Shown here one piece after another: positions 52,608 to 62,451 of a DNA stretch of 64,000 nt (position 1 is its first letter; the number at the start of each line of letters is the position of its first letter). The translations under genes and the position numbers were made by a program. Location: contig OX637627.1 in the NCBI GenBank assembly GCA_951802195.1, positions 434,001 to 498,000 on the forward strand, given 5' to 3'. The notes beneath the pieces are model-generated. The model saw nothing but the letters and a program-made list of their open reading frames with translations, was not told where the DNA came from and did not search any database. The DNA is from Tausonia pullulans (Eukaryota > Basidiomycota > Tremellomycetes > Cystofilobasidiales > Mrakiaceae).

Positions 52608-54508
52608 TCAGTCGTCCTTCGCCGCCAGCTTTGTCCGCCGCCCAAGCGAAGTAGCATCCGACCCTCTCGTCCGACCTGAGGCGACGCCACTCCCCTCGTT
52701 CTCCGACGTGTACCCACCGCTGCTCTCGATCGACACCCGCCTGTTCATCCCCGGCGATGGCGCACGCATAGGCGGCCTCATTCCTGCCCCCAAAGGCGAA
52801 GGCGCCGACGCAGAACTCGCGAGCCCGCCAGTGGTGATGACGTTCTCACTGACAGTCCTCCGAGGCGACGGCGGCGGTGCAAGCCTCGACGGCCGGAGCT
52901 TGTTGATCTCGTTTTGGAAGCCGATGGCACTCAGCCCTCCGCCATACGATGGCCCCCCAGCTACGCCGCCGATGCCTCCATTCCCAAAGGGGCTTGGCGA
53001 CCGTCTGTACCCCACAGGACTAGTCGTCGGCTGTTCCGGCGCACCCCAGGGCGAGTACGTCCCGCTGGCCAGGACGGGAACAGATCCGGGCGTCTGAGGA
53101 GCGATGAGGCCCTCGGCGTAGGCGCCACGAGAGGCCGAGCCGCGGGTAAGGAACCGGGGGAGGATGGAGGAGACGGAGCTGAGGAACGTCATGAACAGCG
53201 AGTGGCGGGCTGGGGGAGGGCCGGAGGAGGAGGATTCGGGGGGAGGGTTGCTGGTTGAGCCTGAGGGGGAGCGGGTGCGAGCTTCGTCGGTATGAGGAGA
53301 CAAGTAGAGGAAGGAGCGAAAAAGGACACGAACCGAAGGACGGAAGAGCATTGTCGTTGGCACTGAGGCTCAGGAAGAGGTAAAGCGGGATGAACCAAAC
53401 GCAGATACCTGGGTATGAGAGAGGTAAGCATCAGTAGATGCGAGGGTAAACAGGCGATACGCGCGGCTCACCGAAGAAAGCAGCGACGTCCATAAAGGCA
53501 GGCGCGTCCGCCCTCGCCGCTTGATCATGAGCCGGACGACTGTAAGGGCTCCGTCGGCCGCTGGCCCTGGCCTGCTCGGCGAGTGAGGAAAAGTGCCAGA
53601 ACCAGACGAAGTGGTCCGAGAGGACGAGGATGCACGAGGCGATGAACGAGGGCGAGGTGAGCGAAATGAGAGGCCACGTTTTGGAGAAGTTTTGCTTCAG
53701 GAGAGAAAAGGGTCAGTCATCCTTCTTTGTGAATGAGAGAGACGAGGCTCAACTCACGAGGTAGACGACGTGACAGCCGATGGAGAAAAGCGTCGCCCAG
53801 AGCGGGAAGCGGTCTACGGCGAGGAGGAGGAGGTGGAGGCCGATGATGGCCTGGAGAAGAGGCAGCCCAGCGCATCAGTCAAGCGTTCCGAAGAGTTAGG
53901 ACGGGAGGCGCGTCGCTTCTGAGGAAGACGATGCAGGGGAGGGCGACGCGACAAGAACATGATGGGGAAAACGACGCGTTCTGCCTCAGAGCCGTCGCGG
54001 TTCTCGTCCACTTCATCTCGACTGAAAGGGTCCACTCGTCTGAATCACGCCGGTAAGGGAGAACTCCCCCAGAGCAAGCTTGAATAGAGTCTGCCTAGGT
54101 CGCGTGGAATGCGGGAAAGAAGGATCGGACGGGAAAGACGGCCGGCCCATTCCGGGGGGGGGGGGGGACGTGGAAACGTTTGGTGGGCCAACTCACGTAG
54201 ATTGACCGCCGGCCGACAGTCTTTGCGAGCCTCGAGTGCTCTTCAATGACCTCGGCGATCCAAAGTAGACCGCTGGCTATGTAGGTGAGAAGGGAAAGGT
54301 GGAAGAAGAAAAAAGAGCGTGAGCTGGCTGTGGCTGGACTATGATCCAACTTCGCTCTCGCATGACGGACGCACCCAGACTGAGGGTCACGAAAAGGAAG
54401 GCCGCAACGGCGGCAGCGAAAGAGACTGTAGCATGAGGAGTGAGCTCTGGGAACAAGAGAGAGGTGGAGGGATCTTCGGGACTCACTGATGTGAAGGAGA
54501 GAAATCAT
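52608..54508 (-). CDS. SVP26: Svp26/TEX261-family ER export receptor with long C-terminal tail
   Basis: Svp26/Erv26 (TEX261) packs Golgi type II membrane proteins, such as mannosyltransferases and alkaline phosphatase, into COPII vesicles. Minus-strand exons give MISLLHIISFAAAVAAFLF, ASGLLWIAEVIEEHSRLAK (family LYYLAELIEE), TVGRRSIY, AIIGLHLLLLAVDRFPLW, WPLISLTSPSFIASCILVL, DHFVWFWHF and FFGICVWFIPLYLFLSLSAN, then DNALPS. This is the expected set of four membrane helices with the LTSPxF and SLSAxDxxLPS signatures. After LPS the protein runs on for about 240 residues of Ser/Pro/Gly-rich sequence, much longer than in S. cerevisiae. An intron holds a run of 14 C (minus strand). Confidence 0.88.
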
Positions 54509-55767
54509 GAGGCAGCGAGACTAGCTACACCTAGACACGTCGACAGTGGCGGCGGGTGGGGGACGACGCGCAAAGGACGCGAGGGAGGTTGAAGGGGAGG
54601 GTAGCACGCGGTTGGTCGTGGTGAATAAATAAGGCGTGAAAGCAGGTCGTGAAGTGACCAGCACGAAGTGATGACGGTGGCTCAGTGTTCCTAGGGCTGG
54701 CTAATAGAGACCCGTCGAGAAAGGAAGGTCGTAGTCTGAAGTGAGACCTTGCTTGCCGCCGGCCTTGTCTTTCCTCGGACGTGCGTTCGGCCTGCCGCCT
54801 AGTTGAGCTGTACACACATGCGCGTGACGAATAAGCTCGCTCTGAGGGGCGTTTGTCGCCTTCGATCCAACCCGCAGCGCAAATTCAGGGAGGTCCATTG
54901 TCGGGTGTGCGTAGCAGCCGATGGTGGTGGATAGTCTCTTCCCTGAGGTCTTCGCCGCGCGCGTGTGTACCTTCCACTCACGCCGACCTGTTGTACTGTC
55001 TTCATACATGGCGTTTCGTGGCAATAGCGTGTCTCTCCCTCCCAGTCCCTTCTCTACATGCACCCCCACGACGCATGCGTTCGTTCCCTACGGCGGCCGT
55101 CGTCCCCATCCTTCCTGCACGGGCTCACTTCAGCCAATCTATGATCATCTTCCTCGCACGTCCTCCTTCTCCATCGATGTGCTCGCTCATTGCTGAACGC
55201 ACCGGGTCCACCCGCTCCAGTAGATTGTCGGATTTGTCTTCGAGTCGGTCGTGGGTTGCATGCACGAGATTTAGGCCATTCCCGCCTTGACGTAGCAATC
55301 CTCTGGAAGTGGTACAGCAAGACAGAGACGACGCAGCGGCAAGATCCGCGAGCGAAGGAAAGGGAGGAAAGAGAAAGAGGGGTTCATGGAAGGTTAGCCA
55401 TCCCTCGTTGCGCACTTAACCCGACCGGGATCATTTGCACTCCGGTAGTACATGAACGCTTGCAGGCGACCTGGTCCGATCGGCCCTCCATGGCTGGTCA
55501 CGTTGGATCGTCAATGGGAAGGGGGAGGGGCATAGCTTCCGTGCAGAGGGACGAGAGAGAGGAAGGAGAAGACAAAGCTCGAGCGAGGGAGAAGAAGGCC
55601 GTGAGCCCCGAGGGGAGCGTTGTTTTCCAAGGAGGAGAGGCAGGGAAAGTTCTATTCTGCTCCATCACATCGGAAAGTAAGAGCGAGCGAGGGATGCAAC
55701 GCCCTCTCGAACCGAGGGACGGCAATGACGGTGCCACGCCTCTCCCTTCCAACCTTCCTCACTTCTC
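54509..55767. other. Interval with a possible minus-strand gene
   Basis: Between SVP26 and the permease, all minus strand. Two frames look coding: 55415-55125 (holding DRLEDKSDNLLERVDPVRSA and MSEHIDGEGGRARKMI) and 55069-54701 (holding RNAMYEDSTTGRREWKVHT and PTMDLPEFALRVGSKATNA). A GTGAGC donor after IIDWLK and an AG near 55045 could join them. No family recognised, so it is left as a candidate. Confidence 0.35.
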
Positions 55768-58700
55768 TTACGCCCTCGGCTCCGAAGCCTTCTCGGCGAC
55801 GTGCTGTGTGGGTGTCAAACGATTACGCCAGTCAGCCTTGGAACAGCGCTCACCACAACAAGCGGGGGGGAATTACTCACCGCCAGGAGGTCCTTCTTCA
55901 GCCACGCCGACTTAGGGGTGAACCACCACATCCCAACGGCGAGGAGTGTCGCAGCCGCCCAGATAACGACAGCGTAGTTGAACGACTCCGCGCCAGTAGG
56001 GTAGACAAAAGGTGCGACTGGGAGAGGGAGTTAAGGTCAGACGTTGGAGAGTACTATCGATACGCGCCACAACTAACTCAGGACCGAAAAGAGGAAGAGA
56101 TTCCAAACGCCCGCGATTAGGTAAAATGGCTTGGCAAGCCGGCCGAGTCCAAAGCGCGTCGAGCCAAAGGCGTTCGGAGTGAAGAAGTAGCGAGAGAGGG
56201 CGATGAGCGAATACGCTGAAATCGTCGGCACGGCACCGGCCGAGATGAGGGAGGTGAAGGCGACGTTGGAGGGGAGAATTGTACAGAGCAGCACGGCACC
56301 AAAGACAGCGAAGACGGTAACTGCGTTCTTTGGGCGACCATCCGGAGTAACTTGTCCGATCCAACTGGAGCCGGGGAGGACGCCGTCTCGAGCAACGGCA
56401 AAGATGAGCCGAGACGCAGCCACGATGGCGACCGACGAGTTAATGATCAGACCGATGACCTGCCCGATGCCCGACGCCGAGAATCAGCCATCCGCTCAGG
56501 TTGGGTCCGTGCGTTAAGAGGACTCACTGCCAGAACCGTCATGAAGACTGCGCCGCCTTTGCCAAGGGCCATTGCGTAGATCTAGGCGAGAAACACTGTG
56601 CAGATGAGCAGCTGACCCTTATATATATTTTTCAAACTCAAGCCCACGCTTCTCACCTGTACAAACGGCTGCGGCGCTGTCAAGGTCATCCAAACGTCGA
56701 TGTTGGGTGTGACGAAGAGAAAAAGGATGGTCGCGAGTAGTCCGCACGTTCCAGAGGCAATGGCGCTCGTGAAGATGCCTCTAGCAGCGGCAGTTGAAGC
56801 ATTTTTGGTCTCTTCGGCTGTATGTCCAGATGCGTCAAAGCCAATGAGGGGGCCAGTGGCGTAGATGCTGGGAGGGGTGTCAGAGGTGGTGCCCCTTGAC
56901 TGGCAGATCGCAATCGACAGACGAACAATGAGAGCATCCAGTTCCAAGCCGGCGGTGCACCAGTCCCATTGTAGGTGACGAGCAGCTCTGATGGAGAGCG
57001 AAGGCCGTATGTCCGGTGGGCGCCGATGGGGAGCCAGATCACGCAGAGGAGAAAGTCGATCAACATGAGCACCATCGAGATTTTGAAGACCCAGGCGTAG
57101 GCGCGTTGAGGGAGGTAATTGAGGGCAACGACGACCACTGAATAGTCTTATCAGCAATCGGATGGGCCCAAGGGGAAGATAGAAGGCTCGGAGAACACGG
57201 CCGACCTACCGAGAAGGGCCTCGGAGACAGCCCAGACGACAACTCGAAAGCGGATCTCAGTCACGCCGAGTCCTCCAGGAAAATCGACTTCGAAAACGTA
57301 GAGCAAGCTTAAGATGAAATTAGCCGTGGTTTGGCAGTTACCGGCAGCAAATGTCCTATCGTATAACAAAGGGAGGAGGGTCAGTGGAGCGCACGAGAGA
57401 CAAATGTGAGCTTTTCAATACCAACATCCACGCCGTGCACGCCCAAAATGCGACGATGAAGCCAATGAGGCGACTGTGCTTTGCTCCGGCAGCTTCGGCA
57501 GCCCAGATATAGCTAAACGTTTGGTATGGGCGTGAGCGATGAGTCCCTATCGGTCGTCGGGGGGGGGGGGGGGGGAGGAGGGGGGGGGACAAGAACACAC
57601 ATGCTGCCGGACAGCGGGATCGCTGAGCAGATCTCGGCCAGGACGGCGGCTGTGACTGATGATCGGGAGAAGTCATTAGTTCAGATAGGCTGGTGAACAA
57701 TAGAGATGAGCGCACTCCACATGAGGGCCATAGCTGCAGGGAAACAAGATGGAACGTCAGATGGGAGAGGACAGGCAAGGGGACCGAGAGCGCCTCTACA
57801 CACCGACGAGCTGCATCGACCACATCGCCTTAGGACCGCCGGCGAGGATACCGAGGAAAAAGATAGATCGTGTAACGCCGATGAAGTTCATTGCTGATAG
57901 GCTTGCAGCAAAATTCTCGATGAATCCCCAGCGTCTACCGAGGGTCTGAAAGAGCAGGAAGCATTGAAAGCGAAATCAGCGCCCGTCATCTGTTACCGAA
58001 CAGCCAAAAGCAGAAGACCAACCTGCTTGTATCCCATGGACTCCTGCACATACCAAGTAATATAACCAGTGAGTCAGCACGCCACATCCTGAGCTGACGG
58101 CTCGGCTCCACGCGCGAGCCGAACAAGAGTCGAAGAATGCGCGGGCAACAACGCAATGAAGAGGTGAAAGGAAAGTGGAGTTGAGAAAAAAGGATGGGGT
58201 GGCCCATGAAGAAGTCTAGCTAGGGTGAATAAGAAAATGGAGAAGAGAAGACCGAGGGCGAGCTCTTTCGTTTCTGGGGTGTTTCTTCATATGCAACACG
58301 ACTCGCGCGCGGGTCGTGTAAGCACAGTGCGCTGGTATTATCCAGATCAAGTTCAGACCGTTCGGGCTGCTTGGGTTCACACTTGTTCTATTGTTTCCCC
58401 TTGGAACACCCATTACTGGCGCGCGTCGTCCGCTCGCTCGCTCGGAGCATCACCTCCGGCGGACGAACGGCTGCTCGAGCACATGTGGTAACCAAGAGGA
58501 GAAAGTAGAAGCAAGCCACCAAGCGAGCCACGCTCTCTCAGGTCAGTCGTCCTTGCTCCCCAAGCAAACGCGCGGGTGTGCTTAACTCTTGCGCGGACGC
58601 CGGTACTACCGACCAACGAGCAAGAGCCGAAGACGACACGTGCACGCACGCCGCTGGATCGTCGCAAAAAGACGCTGCCACCGGTACAGCCAGAAGGTTG

Positions 58701-59052
58701 GGAGAGCCCCTAAAGGTAGGTACCGAGTTGTGAATGTGGGTCTCGCACATTGGGCACAGGCGCAGGCGAAACACCGCCGAGAGAAACTCGAGAACTTCAC
58801 CGCGCGCGCCGGCGTCTCTCCTCCTTCAGGAGATTAAGGTGAGAGGAATGTCATTGGCAGACCATTTGCTTCTCATCGGAATCTGGAATGGCGGAGAGAG
58901 AGAGCGTCAGCATGAAAAACGAGGAAGCGAAGTACGACGCGAAACAGCAAGAGAAGGCGTGCGCTGCTCTAGCGATCAATCGCAATCTGACCAAGGGAGT
59001 CGACAAAGCTCTGCGGCTTGTCCTTCGTGTTGTCGGTGGAGGCGGCGTCCAT
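55768..59052 (-). CDS. APC-family permease, candidate thiamine transporter
   Basis: A 12-helix-type permease of the amino acid/choline/GABA group. Exon 1 (59052-58992, MDAASTDNTKDKPQSF), exon 2 (58882-58863, DSDEKQM) and exon 3 (58043-58023, ESMGYKQ) join in phase to give the usual cytosolic start DEKQMESMGYKQTLGRRWGF. Helices follow: NFIGVTRSIFFLGILAGGP, IYIW-like YIWAAEAAGAKHSRLIGFIV, CQTTANFILSLLY, DFLLCVIWLPIGAHRTYG, PLIGFDASGHTAEETKNAS (the family block FDASAHMSEET), IIYA-like IYAMALGKGGAVFMTVLAV, NSSVAIVAASRLIFAVARDG and SYSLIALSRY-like AYSLIALSRYFF. The last exon ends EKASEPRA at 55768. S. pombe Thi9, a thiamine carrier, belongs to this family. With the TPP aptamer in intron 2, a thiamine or thiamine-precursor substrate is likely; this is inference. 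Confidence 0.85.
58322..58422 (-). promoter_or_regulatory. TPP (thiamine pyrophosphate) riboswitch aptamer inside permease intron 2
   Basis: On the minus strand, 58349-58330 reads TGATCTGGATAATACCAGCG, the conserved P4-P5 core of TPP aptamers in its fungal form (TTGATCTGGATAATACCAGCG in NMT1-type switches). Upstream are GGGT (58411-58408) and ACCC (58376-58373), able to form P2. Between them are GTTC/GAAC for the P3 hairpin and UGUGA at 58381-58377, in the place of the pyrimidine-binding UGAGA. GCGCCAGT (58422-58415) can pair with ACTGTGC (58328-58322) as P1, with one bulge. The usual purine run after CAGCG (P4, 3' strand) is not seen in its normal form, which is the weak point. Lying within the 819-nt intron 58862-58044, it most likely controls splicing. 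Confidence 0.82.
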
Positions 59053-60150
59053 GATACGAGAGCGTAAGGGTGTTTGATGAGGCTTGCGGTCGTCGTTTGG
59101 AGCCTTCCTTCTCGAATTCGTGAGCTGTTTTGGCTTACCGAGGCGACGACGACAACGTGATCTGAGCAGGCTTGCCTCAGCTTGCCCCCGCCAGGGCGGA
59201 CCTCCGATCCGCCCGTGCCGTAATCCGGGGTCTCCCCGAGAGCCGCTTGAAGAGGAAGGAAATGCATGAGAGGGAGATCGGCAGGGTTAAAGGTATCAGC
59301 GGAAAAGCAGCTTGGAAGGTGCGCGCTCGCTTTGTGAAGCGCAAAACGCGCAGCAGGAAGAGCTGCATGGGTCGATCAAGTTTGATCCTTTTTTATTGAA
59401 ACCATTGAATCGTCCTCGAGTGAAAGTATAACAACCGTTGTCAATGGGGTGGAAAAGAAGGGGGGAGGGAGGTGCGCTCTCAAGAGAGGTGGGACTGACA
59501 CAAAGGAATGAGGAGAGAAAGAGAAAGGATAGTTGAACTGTGATGAAAGTATAAGGAAAAAGGGAAGAGAGAGAGATTTGGAAGGAGGAGGGAAGAAGGA
59601 ACCGACAAGGAAACCAACGGGAACGCTCCCCACGACACCATCTACTCCCATCTAGGCACAACGACCCATAACCTAGCTAGACACCCAAGCAACAGCTCGA
59701 CTTAGCCGTCCGCCTCAGCCGTCCTACGACTTTTCTTGCCCTTGCCTGCGACGAGCCCCTCAGCGCGCACCGTGGTCGCTTGGAATATCCTCCGACTCGC
59801 CCGAGCAACCTCAGAGATGTCCTGAGACCTAATTTTCCTACTCACCTCCGCATGAACGAACCTCCTGTTCTGGAGACAGTAGGTCCGGGTGGAAAAAATG
59901 ATTTTTATGACGGATCTGGAGGTACCGGGCCCGGCCCGCAAGTTCAGGAATTAAATTGGAGTGGCGCAGACCCTCTAGTATTCGAACAATGACGCGATGA
60001 CCTGAAATATCACTCCGCCAGACCTAGCCAACTGTGATTCGCCCAGCTCGGGTAAGCCCAGTCTATGAATTTAATAAGCGAAGCCCTCCCTAGTTTACTT
60101 CTTGTCTTCCGCTGATGAGATTTCAAAATCTACAAACAGATGTATCTTCT
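59053..60150. other. Permease upstream region and unassigned sequence
   Basis: It contains the permease promoter. A minus-strand frame ending at 59702 (QDISEVARASRRIFQATTV, then EGLVAGKGKKSRRTAEADG) looks like the basic C-terminal end of a protein. No upstream exons can be joined to it, so it may be a gene remnant. No other feature seen. Confidence 0.3.
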
Positions 60151-60560
60151 TTGTATTTAAGTCATGAGTCATACGTAGAGGACGAGGTAACCCTATGAGA
60201 GACGGTGAGTCGTAGCTAGATAGAATAAGATCGAAGATGAAATTAGAGGTGGAAGAAAAACAAAATGGGTGATGGACATTGGCACATTAGAAAAGTACAG
60301 TGCTCGTGGTAAAGAGCGATGGCTGGAGGTGAAAGATGTAGGAGGTAAGAGGGGGCGGGGTAAGGGAGATCTAAAAGTACATATCAAGATGGCCAGCTAT
60401 GTCGAGTGGTGGGTATGGTCTATGGCCTAACCATACTTTCCCACCCTTGACCTGCTTTTTACCCAGGATCGATGGCGGCGCCGGCAGCAGTCTCATCTAG
60501 CCACTGTCAGCCATCCATCCACCTCGTGTTCAACTGCCAGAGTGTCTGCCAGATCATTTC
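60151..60560. repeat. Direct tandem duplication, copy A
   Basis: It begins TTGTATTTAAGTCATG and contains CGTAGCTAGATAGAA, a GGACAT..CATTAGAAAA block and then a GATCGATGGCGGC block. The same landmarks recur in the same order about 426 bp further on. Copy A carries a decayed version of the 3' coding end seen in copy B, with several differences, plus about 85 bp that copy B lacks. Confidence 0.8.
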
Positions 60561-60576
60561 CCCAGGACTTTTTTTT

Positions 60577-60905
60577 TTGTATTTAAGTCATGGGTCATAC
60601 GTAGAGAACGAGATAACCCTATGAGAGATGATGATTCGTAGCTAGATAGAAAGAAAGCGAAAATGAAAGTAGGGGTGGAAGGAAAACAAAAGATGGGTTA
60701 TGGACATAGGCCCATTAGAAAAGGTAAGATATTAAGATGACCAGATACACAAAGGATTGGCTATGGACCACCAGCCATACTTCCCCTTCCCTGACCTGCT
60801 TTTCACTCGGGATCGATGGCGGCACCGACAGCAGTACCAGCCATCTGGCCACTGCCAGCCATCCACCTCGTGCTCGACTGCCAGTGTGTCTGCCGGATCA
60901 TAGAC
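60577..60905. repeat. Direct tandem duplication, copy B
   Basis: The second copy of the same unit, about 85 bp shorter in its middle. Its right part overlaps the 3' coding end of the minus-strand fragment at 60803-61200. Divergence of roughly one base in six or seven between the copies, judged by eye, suggests an old duplication. Confidence 0.8.
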
Positions 60906-61200
60906 GCGATCTTGCGGATCTCCTCGTCCGTGACAGGGTCGAGGGCTGCGATCTTGCTGTACCTCCGCCTCCGGACAAAACGCCATGTCCGGGCTACAAA
61001 GATGCAGTGGAAGAGGAAGACCGCCCTCGGCGGCGACGGGGTTGGGCAGACGAGCGTCTGGAGGGAGGGGGGATGGGAGGGGAGTGAAGGAGAGGCACGC
61101 GCTGCCGCAGCCGACCAGATAGCGCGCACGACGGGGCACGGCTCGTCGAAGAGGTGGAAGAAGGACTCGACGGGGGCCGTACAGAATTGTGGCTTGACAT
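60803..61200 (-). CDS. 3' part of an unrecognised gene (possibly truncated)
   Basis: Minus strand. A frame contains QFCTAPVESFFHLFDEPCPV, an optional 72-nt intron (GTGCGC...CTCCAG), then TLVCPTPSPPRAVFLFHCIF, VARTWRFVRRRRYSKIAALD, PVTDEEIRKIASMIRQTHW, and the end GSGQMAGTAVGAAIDPE at 60803. One hydrophobic stretch precedes a basic patch, as in a single-pass membrane protein. No start codon or upstream exon was found before the tRNA gene 50 bp away, so the 5' end may be lost. The only ATG nearby (61200) opens a different frame. Family not recognised. Confidence 0.4.
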
Positions 61201-61250
61201 GAGTTTGAAGAACTAAATGGCTAGTTTAGCCTTAGTTTTCGTCTTTTCCC

Positions 61251-61322
61251 GGATGTGTCGTATAGTGGTTATTATTCAAGATTTCCATTCTTGAGACAGG
61301 TGTTCGATTCACCTCACATTCA
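61251..61322 (+). tRNA. tRNA-Gly (anticodon TCC)
   Basis: The cloverleaf folds by hand. The acceptor stem is GGATGTG with CACATTC (one G-T pair). The D arm is GTATAGTGGTTATTAT (A box with the AGTGGTT loop). The anticodon stem is CAAGA/TCTTG with the 7-nt loop TTTCCAT, giving anticodon TCC. The T arm is AGGTG-TTCGATT-CACCT, holding the B box GGTGTTCGATTC. The discriminator is A, and a TTTT stop lies two bases downstream. No intron. The pattern closely follows yeast tRNA-Gly(UCC), which reads GGA. Confidence 0.9.
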
Positions 61323-61323
61323 A

Positions 61324-61327
61324 TTTT
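61324..61327 (+). terminator. RNA polymerase III terminator of tRNA-Gly
   Basis: A run of four T directly after the tRNA discriminator base, as expected for Pol III. Confidence 0.7.
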
Positions 61328-61451
61328 GTCCGAGGGAGACAGGGGAGAACAAGTTTTGCTGTTCGGCCAGACACGACAACTTCATATCGCCGACTCGCAC
61401 AGCGCAGCGCGCTCTTTTTTTAAGAGCCTTCTTCCTACTCCTGAGCAAACG

Positions 61452-61682
61452 ATGACATTATCGGCGGAAGCTTTAAGTCGATACCTCAGCAATAAAGAAC
61501 TAGAAGCCGACAAGCAGCGTACGTACGGTTCGAGGGTTCTAGCAGTCTGTGTTCGCATGCTGAAGAACAGCGAGACATGTGACATTCGACCGTTGAGGAT
61601 GCAGCTTGAATGAAACTCCGCAAGTCGTGTTCGGACTGGTTCAGAGGTCGAAGGCTGAGGAGGATGGGCGAGCAGAGGGATG
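61452..61682 (+). CDS. Candidate small protein gene
   Basis: ATG at 61452 opens MTLSAEALSRYLSNKELEAD, then KQ and a GTACGT donor. With an AG acceptor just before GATGCAGCTTG (about 61599) the frame runs on as NETPQVVFGLVQRSKAEEDG and ends MELQWRK, about 55-60 residues. If unspliced, it stops after 53 codons. The charged helical start looks like a genuine protein, but no family was recognised and the splice choice is a guess. Confidence 0.35.
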
Positions 61683-62451
61683 TTGCTGGTGGATGGAACT
61701 GCAGTGGCGGAAATAACACAGGTTCGCTTTGAAATCTTCGCAGGTTTGTCAAGTCTAAATGACAGTCAACGTGTAGAACAACGATTATGATGAAGTGAGT
61801 CTTTATGGACGAGGAACGAAATCAATGGTAGGGATGAGAAGAATGAGAAAGCAAAGCAAGTGGAACAAGTGACGAAAGATAAGAGAGAAGGATAACGAAG
61901 CAAGAAGCGTGTAAAGATGTGGCTAAAGAAGGAAAGGAGAAGAGGGAATGCCGAACATGCAAGGAAGATGCTGCGCAGGCGAACTACACAGATCACCCGA
62001 AGCACGTCGAATAGATTGACAAGGTCGCAGGCGCAAGAGTACAGATGCGGAAGTGGCCAGGCGCAGAGCGAGATGGCTAGTCCGCGAGATCTTAACCAGT
62101 CGTCCGGGAAGACCTGGATGGACTGGCTTCGAGATAGTGAGTGCGATGGGCTTCTTGTCTCGTCTGATCATGATCAGACGAACAGGTCAGCAGCAATACA
62201 CAGAGTGATGAGAACTGCTGATTGAGAGTACACATCACCGAGCCAGCTGGCTCCCTAGCTTCCTGAAGTCGCGTCCTCATGATTCCTCTTCCTCGTCCTC
62301 TTAGGCAGAGACGCAAGGTGAAAGGCCAAACCATGAAACGCGCACCAGCAAGCCAGAGGGTTGGGCCAAAGACGGCCACGCCCGCCGATAGCGCGCGGCA
62401 TTCAGCGCGTCGCAAGTTCCAGTCAACCTCGACGAACCTCGCTTCCTGGCC
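61683..62451. other. Interval without an assignable gene
   Basis: 769 bp before the Dsc2-like start. It contains an A/G-rich stretch (61.8-61.95 kb) and one 22-bp perfect palindrome (listed separately). No coding exon was supported. Confidence 0.4.
62160..62181. repeat. 22-bp perfect palindrome
   Basis: The two 11-base halves, TCGTCTGATCA and TGATCAGACGA, are exact reverse complements with no spacer. It could be a dimer-binding site or form a hairpin; no known regulator is assigned. Confidence 0.6.
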
